Position numbers and translations under genes: made by a program. From Acidimicrobiia bacterium (lineage in GTDB: Bacteria; Actinomycetota; Acidimicrobiia; Acidimicrobiales; Bin134), in NCBI GenBank assembly GCA_009843565.1, contig VYDF01000010.1:1-5657 (forward strand): a stretch of DNA of 5,657 bases. Direction: 5' to 3'. Under the pieces are notes generated by a model. That model ran no database searches, was not told the DNA's origin, and worked only from the letters and a program-made list of their open reading frames with translations. Positions within the stretch are counted from its first letter, which is position 1. Every line of letters begins with the position of its first letter. Below, piece by piece: positions 1 to 5,657 of this stretch.

Positions 1-783
1 GGCGATGCGGTTGAGCGCTTGGGCGGCAAGATTGTCGAGGGCACGGCCGCCACCGTCATAGAACCCGGCCGAGTCACCACCGACCAGGGAGTCGTCAAGG
101 CCGAGGTCGTGGTACGAGCCTTGGAGGGCTACACCGGCACGTTGGAGGGGGACCGCCGGACATTGGCCCCGCTGTACTCGCTGATGGTGGCTACCGAGCC
201 CATCGACGATGTGCTCTGGGAAGAGATCGGATTGGGCCACCGGCAGACGTTTACCGATGACCGGTTCATGGTCATCTACGGACAGCGGACGGCCGACGGC
301 CGGATTGCCTTCGGAGGGCGGGGAGCGCCCTACAACTTCGGCTCCAGGATCGTTAGCTCGGTCGAGCAGCGATCCCGTACCCACAACCGCATCGTCAAGT
401 CGCTGGTCGAGCTATTGCCCATGCTCTCTGATGTGGCCATCACCCACCGTTGGGGAGGTGTCCTCGGCGTGCCCCGCGACTGGTTCCCCTCGGTCGGATT
501 CGATCGCGACCGCGGCATGGCCTGGGGCGGTGGCTATGTCGGCGAGGGGGTGGCTGCCGCCAACCTGGCCGGGCGGACCCTGGCCGAGCTGATCACCGAG
601 ACCGAATCTCCCCGCACCGACCTGCCCTGGGTGGGACACCGGTCCCGGCGATGGGAGCCCGAGCCTCTGAGGTGGCTGGGCATCAACGGAGCGCTGAGGA
701 TCATGGGCATCGCCGACCATTCCGAGGCACTAACCGGCAGGAGATCCCGGCTCGCCCGGATGATGCAGCGGGTGTTGAGCTGA
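1..783 (+). CDS. FAD-dependent oxidoreductase (DAO family), 3' part
   Basis: The reading frame is open from the window edge to TGA at 781-783, so the gene begins upstream; 260 C-terminal residues are visible and the N-terminal FAD-binding Rossmann motif is missing. The residues look like the C-terminal half of a glycine/D-amino-acid-oxidase (DAO) type flavoenzyme of the gamma-glutamylputrescine-oxidase-like group. VVVRALEGYTG (36-46) is the strand where the second FAD-binding segment returns, YSLMVATEP (59-67) and YGQRTADGRIAFGGRG (93-108) are substrate-domain strands, RWGGVLGVPRDWFPSVG (150-166) leads to the cap, and GGGYVGEGVAAANLAGRTLAELI (176-198) is the C-terminal FAD-contact helix. Such enzymes oxidise C-N bonds of amines or amino acids with FAD, giving imine and H2O2; the substrate here is unknown. 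A basic tail (residues 246-260) ends the protein. The gene converges on the hydrolase gene with 11 bases between stops. A TTG at 19 is in frame but is just an internal Leu codon. Confidence 0.85.
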   Translation, partial: GDAVERLGGKIVEGTAATVIEPGRVTTDQGVVKAEVVVRALEGYTGTLEGDRRTLAPLYSLMVATEPIDDVLWEEIGLGHRQTFTDDRFMVIYGQRTADGRIAFGGRGAPYNFGSRIVSSVEQRSRTHNRIVKSLVELLPMLSDVAITHRWGGVLGVPRDWFPSVGFDRDRGMAWGGGYVGEGVAAANLAGRTLAELITETESPRTDLPWVGHRSRRWEPEPLRWLGINGALRIMGIADHSEALTGRRSRLARMMQRVLS

Positions 784-794
784 ATGGTGGGTAG

Positions 795-2207
795 CTAGGA
801 AGGGCTGACCAGGTCGTAGGTCTCCGCGGCTACCGCGAGGATCTCCTCCCGATCGGCTTCCAGAATGAACCCGTCGGCGATGGTCTGGTCGAGACTGGCG
901 GTGAAAGCGGCCAAGTAGTCGTCGCGGCCTCCTGGATAGAGGCGGGCAATTGCCCCCGGTTCTAGGGGCGCAGTGGTGCCGAACAGGAAGGCAAAACCCT
1001 CTCCCTCCTGCCCTTCTCCGGACAGCATTCGGAGGGGAACGTCGACCCACGGGTTGCGGATGCCGCCAAGGGCATTGCTGAGCTCGTCCCGTCGGCAGGC
1101 TCTGCCGCCATCGCCCAACTCCAATCGGCGGGCAGCGGGCGGTGGCTCTCCGCCACCCGCCCAGCGGTCAAGGTGCTCAAGAGCAGCTTGGGCCACGTAG
1201 TGCTGATGAGGCGCGGAGTTGATGGGCTTGTCCACGGTCATGATCACCAACTCCGTGATCGGCTCCAGCATTCGGGCCATCTCCGAGGGTTCCAGTTGAC
1301 CGCCATCAGCTCGAGAAGCCACCAGCAGATAGGTATCGGCGTGGGCGGCACCGGGCAATTCCCAAACCCGGACGATTTCGCTGTCGGGTTGCTCGATCGC
1401 CCCGTTGCGCAACACGGTCACGTCGGTCTCGCTGCTCAACAGCAGCACCGGTACCCGGGCGTCGGCGCGAATTTGCTCAGGGCAGTCGGTCATGACGTCG
1501 TACCGCTCGTCGAGCACCCGAGGGCCGAAGATGCCGTGCAACTCAGCCCGCACTCCGGGGCGGCCGTGAAGGAAGAAGCCGTCGAATGTCAGCACCAGCG
1601 GATCGATGGCGTTTATGTAGGTGGCCAGAAACGCCGCCGACTGCGACTCGCCTGCCGCTAGCAGCCGTGTTGGTACTAGATCGCCCAGCAGTGGCGAGCC
1701 GCCTTGGCGCAGGGCTTGGCCCACCAGGGTGAAGATGTCGTAGCTGAAGGCGTCGCCAGGATGGGACAGATGGCCATAGCGCTGCGGCTTGTACAGCTTG
1801 AGATGGATGCCCTCGGCGATGCCGCCGCCGTCGATGCCGGCCTTTTGAGCCGAAACCCCCACCCAGGCGTGCCCCATTCGGATGATGTGGCGGTGCAGAT
1901 AGTCCCAGTCGGGGGAGGCGTCGATGCCCCCAGACACATTCAGCCACTCCACCACCACCGTTCCGCTGAAATCAGCGGCGTCCGTTGGGCGACGCACCAG
2001 CAACCGGGTGATGAACGGAGCAGAATCGTCGGGCTCGGCGGCAATCTGCCCGTTTCGAGGACGCTCTCCGGCCGCTTGGTAGGAATGCGCCTGGCCCCGG
2101 GCCTCGAACTCGGCCTCCAAATAGCCGAGCTGGGCTAAGTCGTAGCTTCGAGGTATGAGAACAGGCGGAGTGCCGGGCAACTCCTCTATTTCAACTGGAG
2201 TGACCAC
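795..2207 (-). CDS. alpha/beta hydrolase domain protein (Abhydrolase_10-like)
   Basis: This 470-residue protein has the hallmarks of the poorly characterised alpha/beta hydrolase domain family that I associate with Pfam Abhydrolase_10. The N-terminal strand block LLVRRPTDAADFSGTVVVEW (69-88) runs into LNVSGGIDASPDW (89-101). The nucleophile elbow is AAGESQSAA (184-192), with Ser188 as likely nucleophile. SSETDVT (258-264) offers Asp262 or Glu260 as the acid, and PGAAHADTY (285-293) offers His289. The C-terminal ~130 residues follow the hydrolase fold. No signal peptide is visible, so a cytoplasmic enzyme is likely. The expected reaction is hydrolysis of an ester, lactone or amide; the substrate is unknown. 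The GTG start at 2207 is chosen because the conserved N-terminus needs it, there is no Met until residue 111, and a moderate AGGAA (2217-2221) sits 9 bases upstream across the SDR stop. It is the last gene of the operon. Ser/Asp/His assignment is by motif only. Confidence 0.85.
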   Translation of the reverse strand: MVTPVEIEELPGTPPVLIPRSYDLAQLGYLEAEFEARGQAHSYQAAGERPRNGQIAAEPDDSAPFITRLLVRRPTDAADFSGTVVVEWLNVSGGIDASPDWDYLHRHIIRMGHAWVGVSAQKAGIDGGGIAEGIHLKLYKPQRYGHLSHPGDAFSYDIFTLVGQALRQGGSPLLGDLVPTRLLAAGESQSAAFLATYINAIDPLVLTFDGFFLHGRPGVRAELHGIFGPRVLDERYDVMTDCPEQIRADARVPVLLLSSETDVTVLRNGAIEQPDSEIVRVWELPGAAHADTYLLVASRADGGQLEPSEMARMLEPITELVIMTVDKPINSAPHQHYVAQAALEHLDRWAGGGEPPPAARRLELGDGGRACRRDELSNALGGIRNPWVDVPLRMLSGEGQEGEGFAFLFGTTAPLEPGAIARLYPGGRDDYLAAFTASLDQTIADGFILEADREEILAVAAETYDLVSPS

Positions 2208-2213
2208 CGCGGC

Positions 2214-3002
2214 CTATTCCTGCTCAGTGCTGTGGACATCAGAGGAGAACTCATTGGCCACCTCGGGCTCGGGAGATCGCAGCAGCAGCGACTCGATCCC
2301 GAAGGTGGGGGCGGCGAACAGTGCCGCGAAGCAAGAGACCAGTCCGTGGGCCACTTCATGGCCGTTCATGATTCCGGTGCGGAACCCTTGGCGCTGCCAG
2401 TGGGGGATGGCCGCTTCGAATGCCTCTGGGGTGAATGAATTTGCGAATTCGGTGGGCATGGTGGGCCCCAAGATGACGGTGACGAATCGGCGAGTCCCCA
2501 GTGTCTCAGTGCGCCAACCCTCCATGGTCGCCTCTAGGGCTCGCTTGGAGGCGGCATAGGGGACCAGCGAGTGACGGGGCATCTCGGTGGAGTCGGAAGA
2601 CACCGCGGCCACCACTGCATCCTCGCTGAGATGGGGCAGGGCGGCCTTGATTATCAGGTTCGGCCCGAACGTGTTGACTCCGAACACCGACTGCCAGTCC
2701 TCCTGAGATAACTCGGCCATCGGCGCCATGGGCGACATGCCCGAGGTATAGACGATGCCGTCGAGGCCACCGAGCGCGTCAACGGCATCAGTTACCCCCT
2801 GCTCGATGCTGGTTGGGTCGAGTGCGTCGATGACCACCACATGGCCCCCTCCGGCTTCGGCTACCGCTTCGTCCAGCAAGTCGCGGCGGCGGGCGGCGAA
2901 CGCAACGTGGGCGCCATTGCGCTGAAGCTCGATGGCGGTTGCTCGGCCCAGGCCCGACGAGGCCCCTACCACCAGGATCTTGCGCTCACTCAGGGCTTCC
3001 AT
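2214..3002 (-). CDS. SDR family NAD(P)-dependent oxidoreductase
   Basis: The 262-residue protein is a classical short-chain dehydrogenase/reductase, of usual length. Gly-rich cofactor motif VVGASSGLGRA is at 11-21 (Gly13, Gly17, Gly19). After the second strand comes AARRR (36-40), where arginines in place of an acidic residue suggest NADP(H). Asp59 follows the third strand, and the usual NNAG is replaced by YTSG (85-88). Structural Asn110 lies in GVNTFGP. The catalytic set is Ser136, Tyr149 and Lys153 (YAASK), with LGPTMPTEF (178-186) as the PG motif. It should interconvert an alcohol and a ketone or aldehyde in the cytoplasm; the substrate is unknown. The ATG at 3002 is preferred over an in-frame GTG at 3026 because a near-perfect Shine-Dalgarno (AAGGAGGA, 3007-3014) lies 5 bases before it, and the GTG would add eight residues including that region. 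It overlaps the SRPBCC gene by 17 bases, so translation is probably coupled. The acidic tail after about residue 243 is unlike the core fold. Confidence 0.9.
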   Translation of the reverse strand: MEALSERKILVVGASSGLGRATAIELQRNGAHVAFAARRRDLLDEAVAEAGGGHVVVIDALDPTSIEQGVTDAVDALGGLDGIVYTSGMSPMAPMAELSQEDWQSVFGVNTFGPNLIIKAALPHLSEDAVVAAVSSDSTEMPRHSLVPYAASKRALEATMEGWRTETLGTRRFVTVILGPTMPTEFANSFTPEAFEAAIPHWQRQGFRTGIMNGHEVAHGLVSCFAALFAAPTFGIESLLLRSPEPEVANEFSSDVHSTEQE

Positions 3003-3783
3003 CTGTTCCTCCTTCACCAAGGGCACCCGTCAGCCAGTCCTGCCAAAGGGGTCCATCCCGCTCGGCGGCCTCGGCCCCGTCGGCTCCGTAGAGGTACAAC
3101 CACACCGACGCCCCGGCGTGCTCGCCAAATGACTCCACCGCTACAAAGGCGGTGCCCGGTGCGGGCTCATCAAGCAGAAGGGCAATCCGGTACGGTCCGG
3201 CTTCCACCACCGTGCCGGCCAGCGGGGGAGCATCGGGCGAGTCGGCTTCGATCCCCTCGCCCACCTTCGGGGCCGACGAGATACCCAGTGCAGTTGTGAG
3301 CTCGGCCCATTGCTCATCACGGGAGTTGGTTCCCATGGCGGTGGGCAGCACCGAGAAGGCCGTCTGTCCTCCGAAGTGCTCCAAGTGCAGCCCGAGGTTG
3401 GACATGAACAGTCCCCAGCCCTCCACCATGGCGTCATATTGGGCGTCCCACTCGTTGCCTTCGCCGAATCCGGAGTTCACCAGCCGCACCACACACCGGT
3501 CTTCGCCTGCGGGCTCCACCGTCCATTCGAACTCCAGTCCGTCCACGCCCTCACCGCCGTCGAAGCAAATTCGCCGAGGCGGCTCCCACACCGCCACCCG
3601 ACCGGGAATCTGCATCTCCGGCCCTGGTCCAAACGAAGCCATGGCCGCACCCCCGGCTCGTTCCTCCACCGTATGGGGCACGTACCACGAGGAGATTCCC
3701 GGCCCCGTGGCCACCGCCCGCCACACCTCCTCGGGCGTGCCCGCTACCCCTATTTCCAACTCAATCGACCGCTCTTCAGCCAT
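2986..3783 (-). CDS. SRPBCC/AHSA1-like protein with extra C-terminal region
   Basis: This 265-residue protein starts with an AHSA1-type SRPBCC domain, a START-like fold that binds hydrophobic ligands in a deep cavity. Features typical of the fold are RSIELEIGVAGTPEEVWRAV (5-24), the GPGISSWY segment (27-34), strand pairs such as GRVAVWEPPRRICF (61-74), and the long C-terminal helix EGWGLFMSNLGLHLE (121-135). Residues about 150-255 form a second part, rich in Pro/Gly at first, then VVEAGPYRIALLLDEPAPG (192-210) and VWLYLYG (227-233). I cannot assign it to a named domain, though related two-part actinobacterial proteins seem to exist. The role is unknown: ligand binding, transport or catalysis on a small molecule. 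The ATG at 3783 is preferred to an in-frame GTG at 3801 because a TANNNT -10 box lies inside that longer reading (see promoter) and no Shine-Dalgarno precedes either start. It is the first gene of the three-gene operon and is divergent from the dioxygenase. Confidence 0.8.
   Translation of the reverse strand: MAEERSIELEIGVAGTPEEVWRAVATGPGISSWYVPHTVEERAGGAAMASFGPGPEMQIPGRVAVWEPPRRICFDGGEGVDGLEFEWTVEPAGEDRCVVRLVNSGFGEGNEWDAQYDAMVEGWGLFMSNLGLHLEHFGGQTAFSVLPTAMGTNSRDEQWAELTTALGISSAPKVGEGIEADSPDAPPLAGTVVEAGPYRIALLLDEPAPGTAFVAVESFGEHAGASVWLYLYGADGAEAAERDGPLWQDWLTGALGEGGTDGSPE
3007..3014 (-). promoter_or_regulatory. Strong Shine-Dalgarno setting the SDR start
   Basis: On the minus strand AAGGAGGA is followed by five bases (ACAG preceded by A) and then ATG at 3002. 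It is the best ribosome-binding match seen in the window and lies within the last codons of the SRPBCC gene. It decides the SDR start against the upstream in-frame GTG at 3026 and implies that the SDR can start independently even if the SRPBCC gene is translated from a leaderless message. Confidence 0.8.
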
Positions 3784-3790
3784 GACCCAA

Positions 3791-3796
3791 ACCCTA
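3791..3796 (-). promoter_or_regulatory. Candidate leaderless -10 box for the SRPBCC operon
   Basis: On the minus strand TAGGGT fits the actinobacterial TANNNT -10 consensus and ends 7 bases before the ATG at 3783, which would place the transcript start on or next to the A of the ATG. There is no Shine-Dalgarno before this ATG, as expected for a leaderless message. No convincing -35 box is seen 16-18 bases upstream. The box reading is seen in the sequence; use as a promoter is inference. Confidence 0.45.
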
Positions 3797-3819
3797 GACA
3801 CTTGGGCCGAGAATGGCTT

Positions 3820-3829
3820 AGGTCGACCT
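3820..3829. promoter_or_regulatory. 10-bp palindrome in the divergent region, possible operator
   Basis: AGGTCGACCT is a perfect palindrome whose centre (3824/3825) lies within about 3 bases of the midpoint between the two divergent start codons (3783 and 3871). It falls between the expected -35 positions of both promoters, where a dimeric regulator could act on both. Against this, GTCGAC is common in this GC-rich DNA, occurring several times inside genes, so chance is quite possible. No regulator gene is in the window. Confidence 0.3.
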
Positions 3830-3857
3830 GGCTACTGCCCACAGAATCGACCGTTGG

Positions 3858-3863
3858 TAGATT
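3858..3863 (+). promoter_or_regulatory. Candidate leaderless -10 box for the PhyH gene
   Basis: TAGATT fits TANNNT and ends exactly 7 bases before the ATG at 3871, the same geometry as the box facing the other way. No Shine-Dalgarno precedes the ATG, so a leaderless message is the simplest reading. The -35 region (about 3834-3840) does not resemble TTGACA. Promoter use is inferred. Confidence 0.45.
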
Positions 3864-3870
3864 TCTGGCG

Positions 3871-4662
3871 ATGGGGTTGACGGAGGCGCAGCGAGCGAGT
3901 TGGGAGGAGAACGGGTTCTTCATTGAGCGGGGGTTCGCCGACCGGGCGGTCACCGACGCCATGATCGACCGGATAATCGAGATTGCCCGGGCCGACGTGG
4001 CTGGCGAGCAACGTTCCGATCTGTTCATCACCCCGGACAAGACGAAGGAGAACCCCCCCACTCCGGAGGTTGGAGTCTCCAAGATCTTCCGGGTCATGCG
4101 GGCCGAGCCGGTGTTCCACCAGTTCGCCACCGACCCCCGGCTGCTGTCGATGGTGGGCGATCTCATCGGTCCCGACGTGGACTGTTTCTTGTCCCAGTTC
4201 ATATTCAAACACCCCGGCACCCTGGGCCAGCCCTGGCACCAGGACGACTACTACTTTCGGATGACCCCCCTTCCCCAGGTGGGGGTGTGGCTGGCCTGCA
4301 CCGCTGCCACCCCGGAAAACGGGCCGCTGTGGATCGTTCCCGGCTCCCATACCGAGCCGATACACGACGCCGTGCCCGACACCCGGGAAGGCGCCGGTTT
4401 GGCCTACGTCGAGATCGTCGACGCAGCCACCGACAATGAGCAGGTGGTCCTCATGGAGCCGGGCGACCTGCTGGTATTCCACTCCCACCTGCGGCATCGG
4501 TCGACCGACAACCTCACCGATGGGATGCGAGCGGCCATGGTGTACCACTACGCCGCGGCTGGCTCAGAGGGATTCCTCGCCTTCAACCAAGATTGGACCG
4601 AAGTGCTGCGGGATGGTCAACCGGTGCAGGCTTCCACCGACCCGGTGCCCATCGAGTTCTGA
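3871..4662 (+). CDS. Phytanoyl-CoA dioxygenase (PhyH) family protein
   Basis: The 263-residue protein is an Fe(II)/2-oxoglutarate-dependent oxygenase of the PhyH family, at the usual length. The iron-binding facial triad is visible: His123 and Asp125 in PWHQDDYYF (121-129), and His209 in HLRHRSTDN (206-214). Arg220 in GMRAAMVYHY lies 11 residues after the distal His, the spacing seen in human PhyH between His264 and Arg275, and should bind the 2-oxoglutarate carboxylate. ENGPLWIVPGSHT (149-161) and EPGDLLVFHSH (196-206) are core strands of the jelly-roll fold. It should hydroxylate an unactivated carbon, giving succinate and CO2; the family covers many substrates and none can be named here. 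The frame stays open upstream to 3310, but that part is antisense to the SRPBCC gene and lacks family similarity. ATG 3871 puts LTEAQRASWEENGFFIERG at the N-terminus, as in relatives. The gene faces away from the SRPBCC operon and may share regulation with it. Confidence 0.9.
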   Translation: MGLTEAQRASWEENGFFIERGFADRAVTDAMIDRIIEIARADVAGEQRSDLFITPDKTKENPPTPEVGVSKIFRVMRAEPVFHQFATDPRLLSMVGDLIGPDVDCFLSQFIFKHPGTLGQPWHQDDYYFRMTPLPQVGVWLACTAATPENGPLWIVPGSHTEPIHDAVPDTREGAGLAYVEIVDAATDNEQVVLMEPGDLLVFHSHLRHRSTDNLTDGMRAAMVYHYAAAGSEGFLAFNQDWTEVLRDGQPVQASTDPVPIEF

Positions 4663-4675
4663 GCGCCAGGCGCGA

Positions 4676-5657
4676 TCAACCGACGGGCGTGCGGCGGGCT
4701 CGGGACGCGAACGCCGCGGTCACCGCGTCGTAGGCCGGCTTCGGATGGCCCTCTCGGTCGAACAGCAGGGGGGCTCGATCGGGCCCGAAATGCTCGTCGA
4801 CCCACGAATGGGCGTCGCTCACTCCCCAGAATGTGACCTCCTGGCAGGCGTCGACCGACAGCGCGGCGTCGACTAGCTCCCCGTAGATCCGGCCCTGCAC
4901 ATCGAGACGATCTGGGTCGGTCGGATGGGCCAAGACGTCCATCTCAGTGACGGCCACCTCCAGCCCCATGTCGGCGAAGGTGGTCACCCCTCGGTAGAGC
5001 TGTTCGGGATCGGGAGGACCCGGGGAGAAGTCGGGATAGAGCTGATGGCCCTGGATCCCGATGCCGTGGAGGGGCAGACCCCGCTCAACCAGGTCGGCCA
5101 CGATCCGGGTGAACAGATCGTGCTTGTCGGGGATCACCTCGGTATGGGTCTCGTTGATCCACAGCTCGATGGAGGAATCAGCTTCGTGGGCCTCGGTCAG
5201 CACGTCGGCCAAGTAGTCCTCGCCCAGCAGGGAGCGCCAGACAGAGTCGGCGGGGCGGCCCTCCAGCCAGTGCAGCGGCTCATTGACCACATCCACTCGG
5301 GTCACTGAGCCTGCCCAATGGGAGAACAGCTCATGGACGTGGTTGACAAGGTGTTGGCGAAGCGCGCCCGCGTCGGCGCATTCGGTGATGTAGTCGGGCG
5401 TGCCCCAGTGGGGCCAAACCACGGTGTGGCCGCGCACTTGCATCTGGTGAGCGGCCGCAAATGCAACCAGCTCGTCGCTGGCCTCCCAGTCCCAGCGGTC
5501 GGGCTCGGGATGAATCCACAACCACTTCATGGCTCGCTCCGCAGTGACCGAGTTGAACTCGTCGGCCAACAGCGACCGGTAGTGCTCGTCACCGGAGCCG
5601 AAGACCTGGTCGTTGACCGCAGCCCCGACCCTGACACCGCCAGCGGCGGCCAGATCC
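4676..5657 (-). CDS. GH10 glycoside hydrolase (endo-1,4-beta-xylanase family), 5' end missing
   Basis: The minus-strand frame is open to the right edge, giving 326 visible residues; the true start and any signal peptide lie outside. Counting from the first complete codon at the edge, VGAAVNDQVFG (10-20) is the first barrel strand and FNSVTAERAMKW (34-45) carries the substrate-binding Asn and Lys. RGHTVVW (75-81) is strand three. DVVNEPL (122-128) holds the acid/base Glu126, GIQGHQ (200-205) the QxH pair, and VAVTEMDV (233-240) the nucleophile Glu238. WGVSDAHSWV (277-286) is the eighth-strand motif. Both catalytic glutamates are intact, so a retaining beta-1,4-glycosidase is expected, most likely on xylan or related oligosaccharides. 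The protein ends soon after the barrel with no C-terminal carbohydrate-binding module. Odd: the usual WHSQ after strand three is WPHW, so the subsite Gln is lost. TTG at 5569 lies mid-domain and is not a start. It converges on the dioxygenase gene with 13 bases between stops; no sugar-use genes are nearby. Confidence 0.9.
   Translation of the reverse strand, partial: DLAAAGGVRVGAAVNDQVFGSGDEHYRSLLADEFNSVTAERAMKWLWIHPEPDRWDWEASDELVAFAAAHQMQVRGHTVVWPHWGTPDYITECADAGALRQHLVNHVHELFSHWAGSVTRVDVVNEPLHWLEGRPADSVWRSLLGEDYLADVLTEAHEADSSIELWINETHTEVIPDKHDLFTRIVADLVERGLPLHGIGIQGHQLYPDFSPGPPDPEQLYRGVTTFADMGLEVAVTEMDVLAHPTDPDRLDVQGRIYGELVDAALSVDACQEVTFWGVSDAHSWVDEHFGPDRAPLLFDREGHPKPAYDAVTAAFASRARRTPVG

Noticed and set aside
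825..837. CGCGG-CTA-CCGCG hairpin near the hydrolase 3' end, as terminator for the FAD oxidoreductase gene
   Set aside because: A five-base-pair stem without a T-run, within hydrolase codons; not enough to call a terminator.
1242..1260. Inverted repeat GATCAC / GTGATC with a 7-base loop
   Set aside because: It lies mid-gene in the hydrolase, with no T-run or other context; short repeats of this kind arise by chance.
1173..1661. Plus-strand ORF of 162 residues opposite the hydrolase gene
   Set aside because: It is antisense to the nucleophile-to-His part of the hydrolase and has no recognisable domain or start signal.
3310..3870. Frame open upstream of the PhyH start, giving a possible 450-residue protein
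   Set aside because: The extra 187 residues are antisense to the SRPBCC gene, lack family similarity, and the family N-terminus fits ATG 3871.
3152..3880. Long plus-strand ORF of 242 residues
   Set aside because: It is Ser/Pro-rich shadow coding antisense to the well-supported SRPBCC gene, as expected in GC-rich DNA.
3832..4548. Minus-strand ORF of 238 residues opposite the PhyH gene
   Set aside because: Low-complexity Gly/Val/His-rich translation with no recognisable motif; the plus-strand PhyH catalytic motifs explain the region.
5567..5569. TTG as start of the GH10 protein
   Set aside because: Conserved GH10 sequence (VGAAVN, FGSGDEHYRSL) continues in frame upstream to the window edge, so this TTG is an internal Leu codon.

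Overview
The window is high-GC DNA packed with genes: almost every base is coding and the gaps between genes are 6 to 87 bases. Protein style, GTG starts and leaderless-looking promoters with TANNNT -10 boxes point to an actinobacterium. The family mix (FAD oxidoreductase of the DAO type, Abhydrolase_10-like protein, PhyH dioxygenase, two-part SRPBCC protein) would suit an environmental lineage such as Acidimicrobiia, but that narrower placement is inference. No RNA gene, mobile element, CRISPR array or prophage signal was seen.

Layout, left to right. (1) The 3' part of a plus-strand FAD-dependent oxidoreductase, cut by the left edge, ends at 783. (2) After 11 bases comes the 3' end of a minus-strand operon, read from 3783 down to 795: a two-part SRPBCC/AHSA1-like protein, an SDR oxidoreductase whose start lies inside the SRPBCC gene (17-base overlap, strong Shine-Dalgarno), and an alpha/beta-hydrolase-domain protein starting with GTG 6 bases after the SDR stop. 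(3) An 87-base divergent intergenic region (3784-3870) carries two back-to-back candidate leaderless promoters and a central 10-bp palindrome. (4) A plus-strand phytanoyl-CoA-dioxygenase-like (PhyH) Fe(II)/2-oxoglutarate oxygenase (3871-4662) follows. (5) After 13 bases, a convergent minus-strand GH10 glycoside hydrolase (xylanase family) runs off the right edge.

The three-gene operon and the divergent dioxygenase are the only genes here that plausibly form one regulatory unit. The chemistry on offer (hydroxylation by PhyH, oxidation/reduction by the SDR, ester or lactone hydrolysis by the hydrolase, a small-molecule-binding fold in the SRPBCC protein) would suit breakdown or modification of a hydrophobic small molecule. 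No substrate can be read from the sequence. The flanking FAD oxidoreductase and GH10 enzyme point in other metabolic directions and are probably independent. I see no clear sign of a wholly new system; the best leads are the symmetric divergent promoter region, the uncharacterised C-terminal half of the SRPBCC protein and the altered glycone-subsite motif of the GH10 enzyme.
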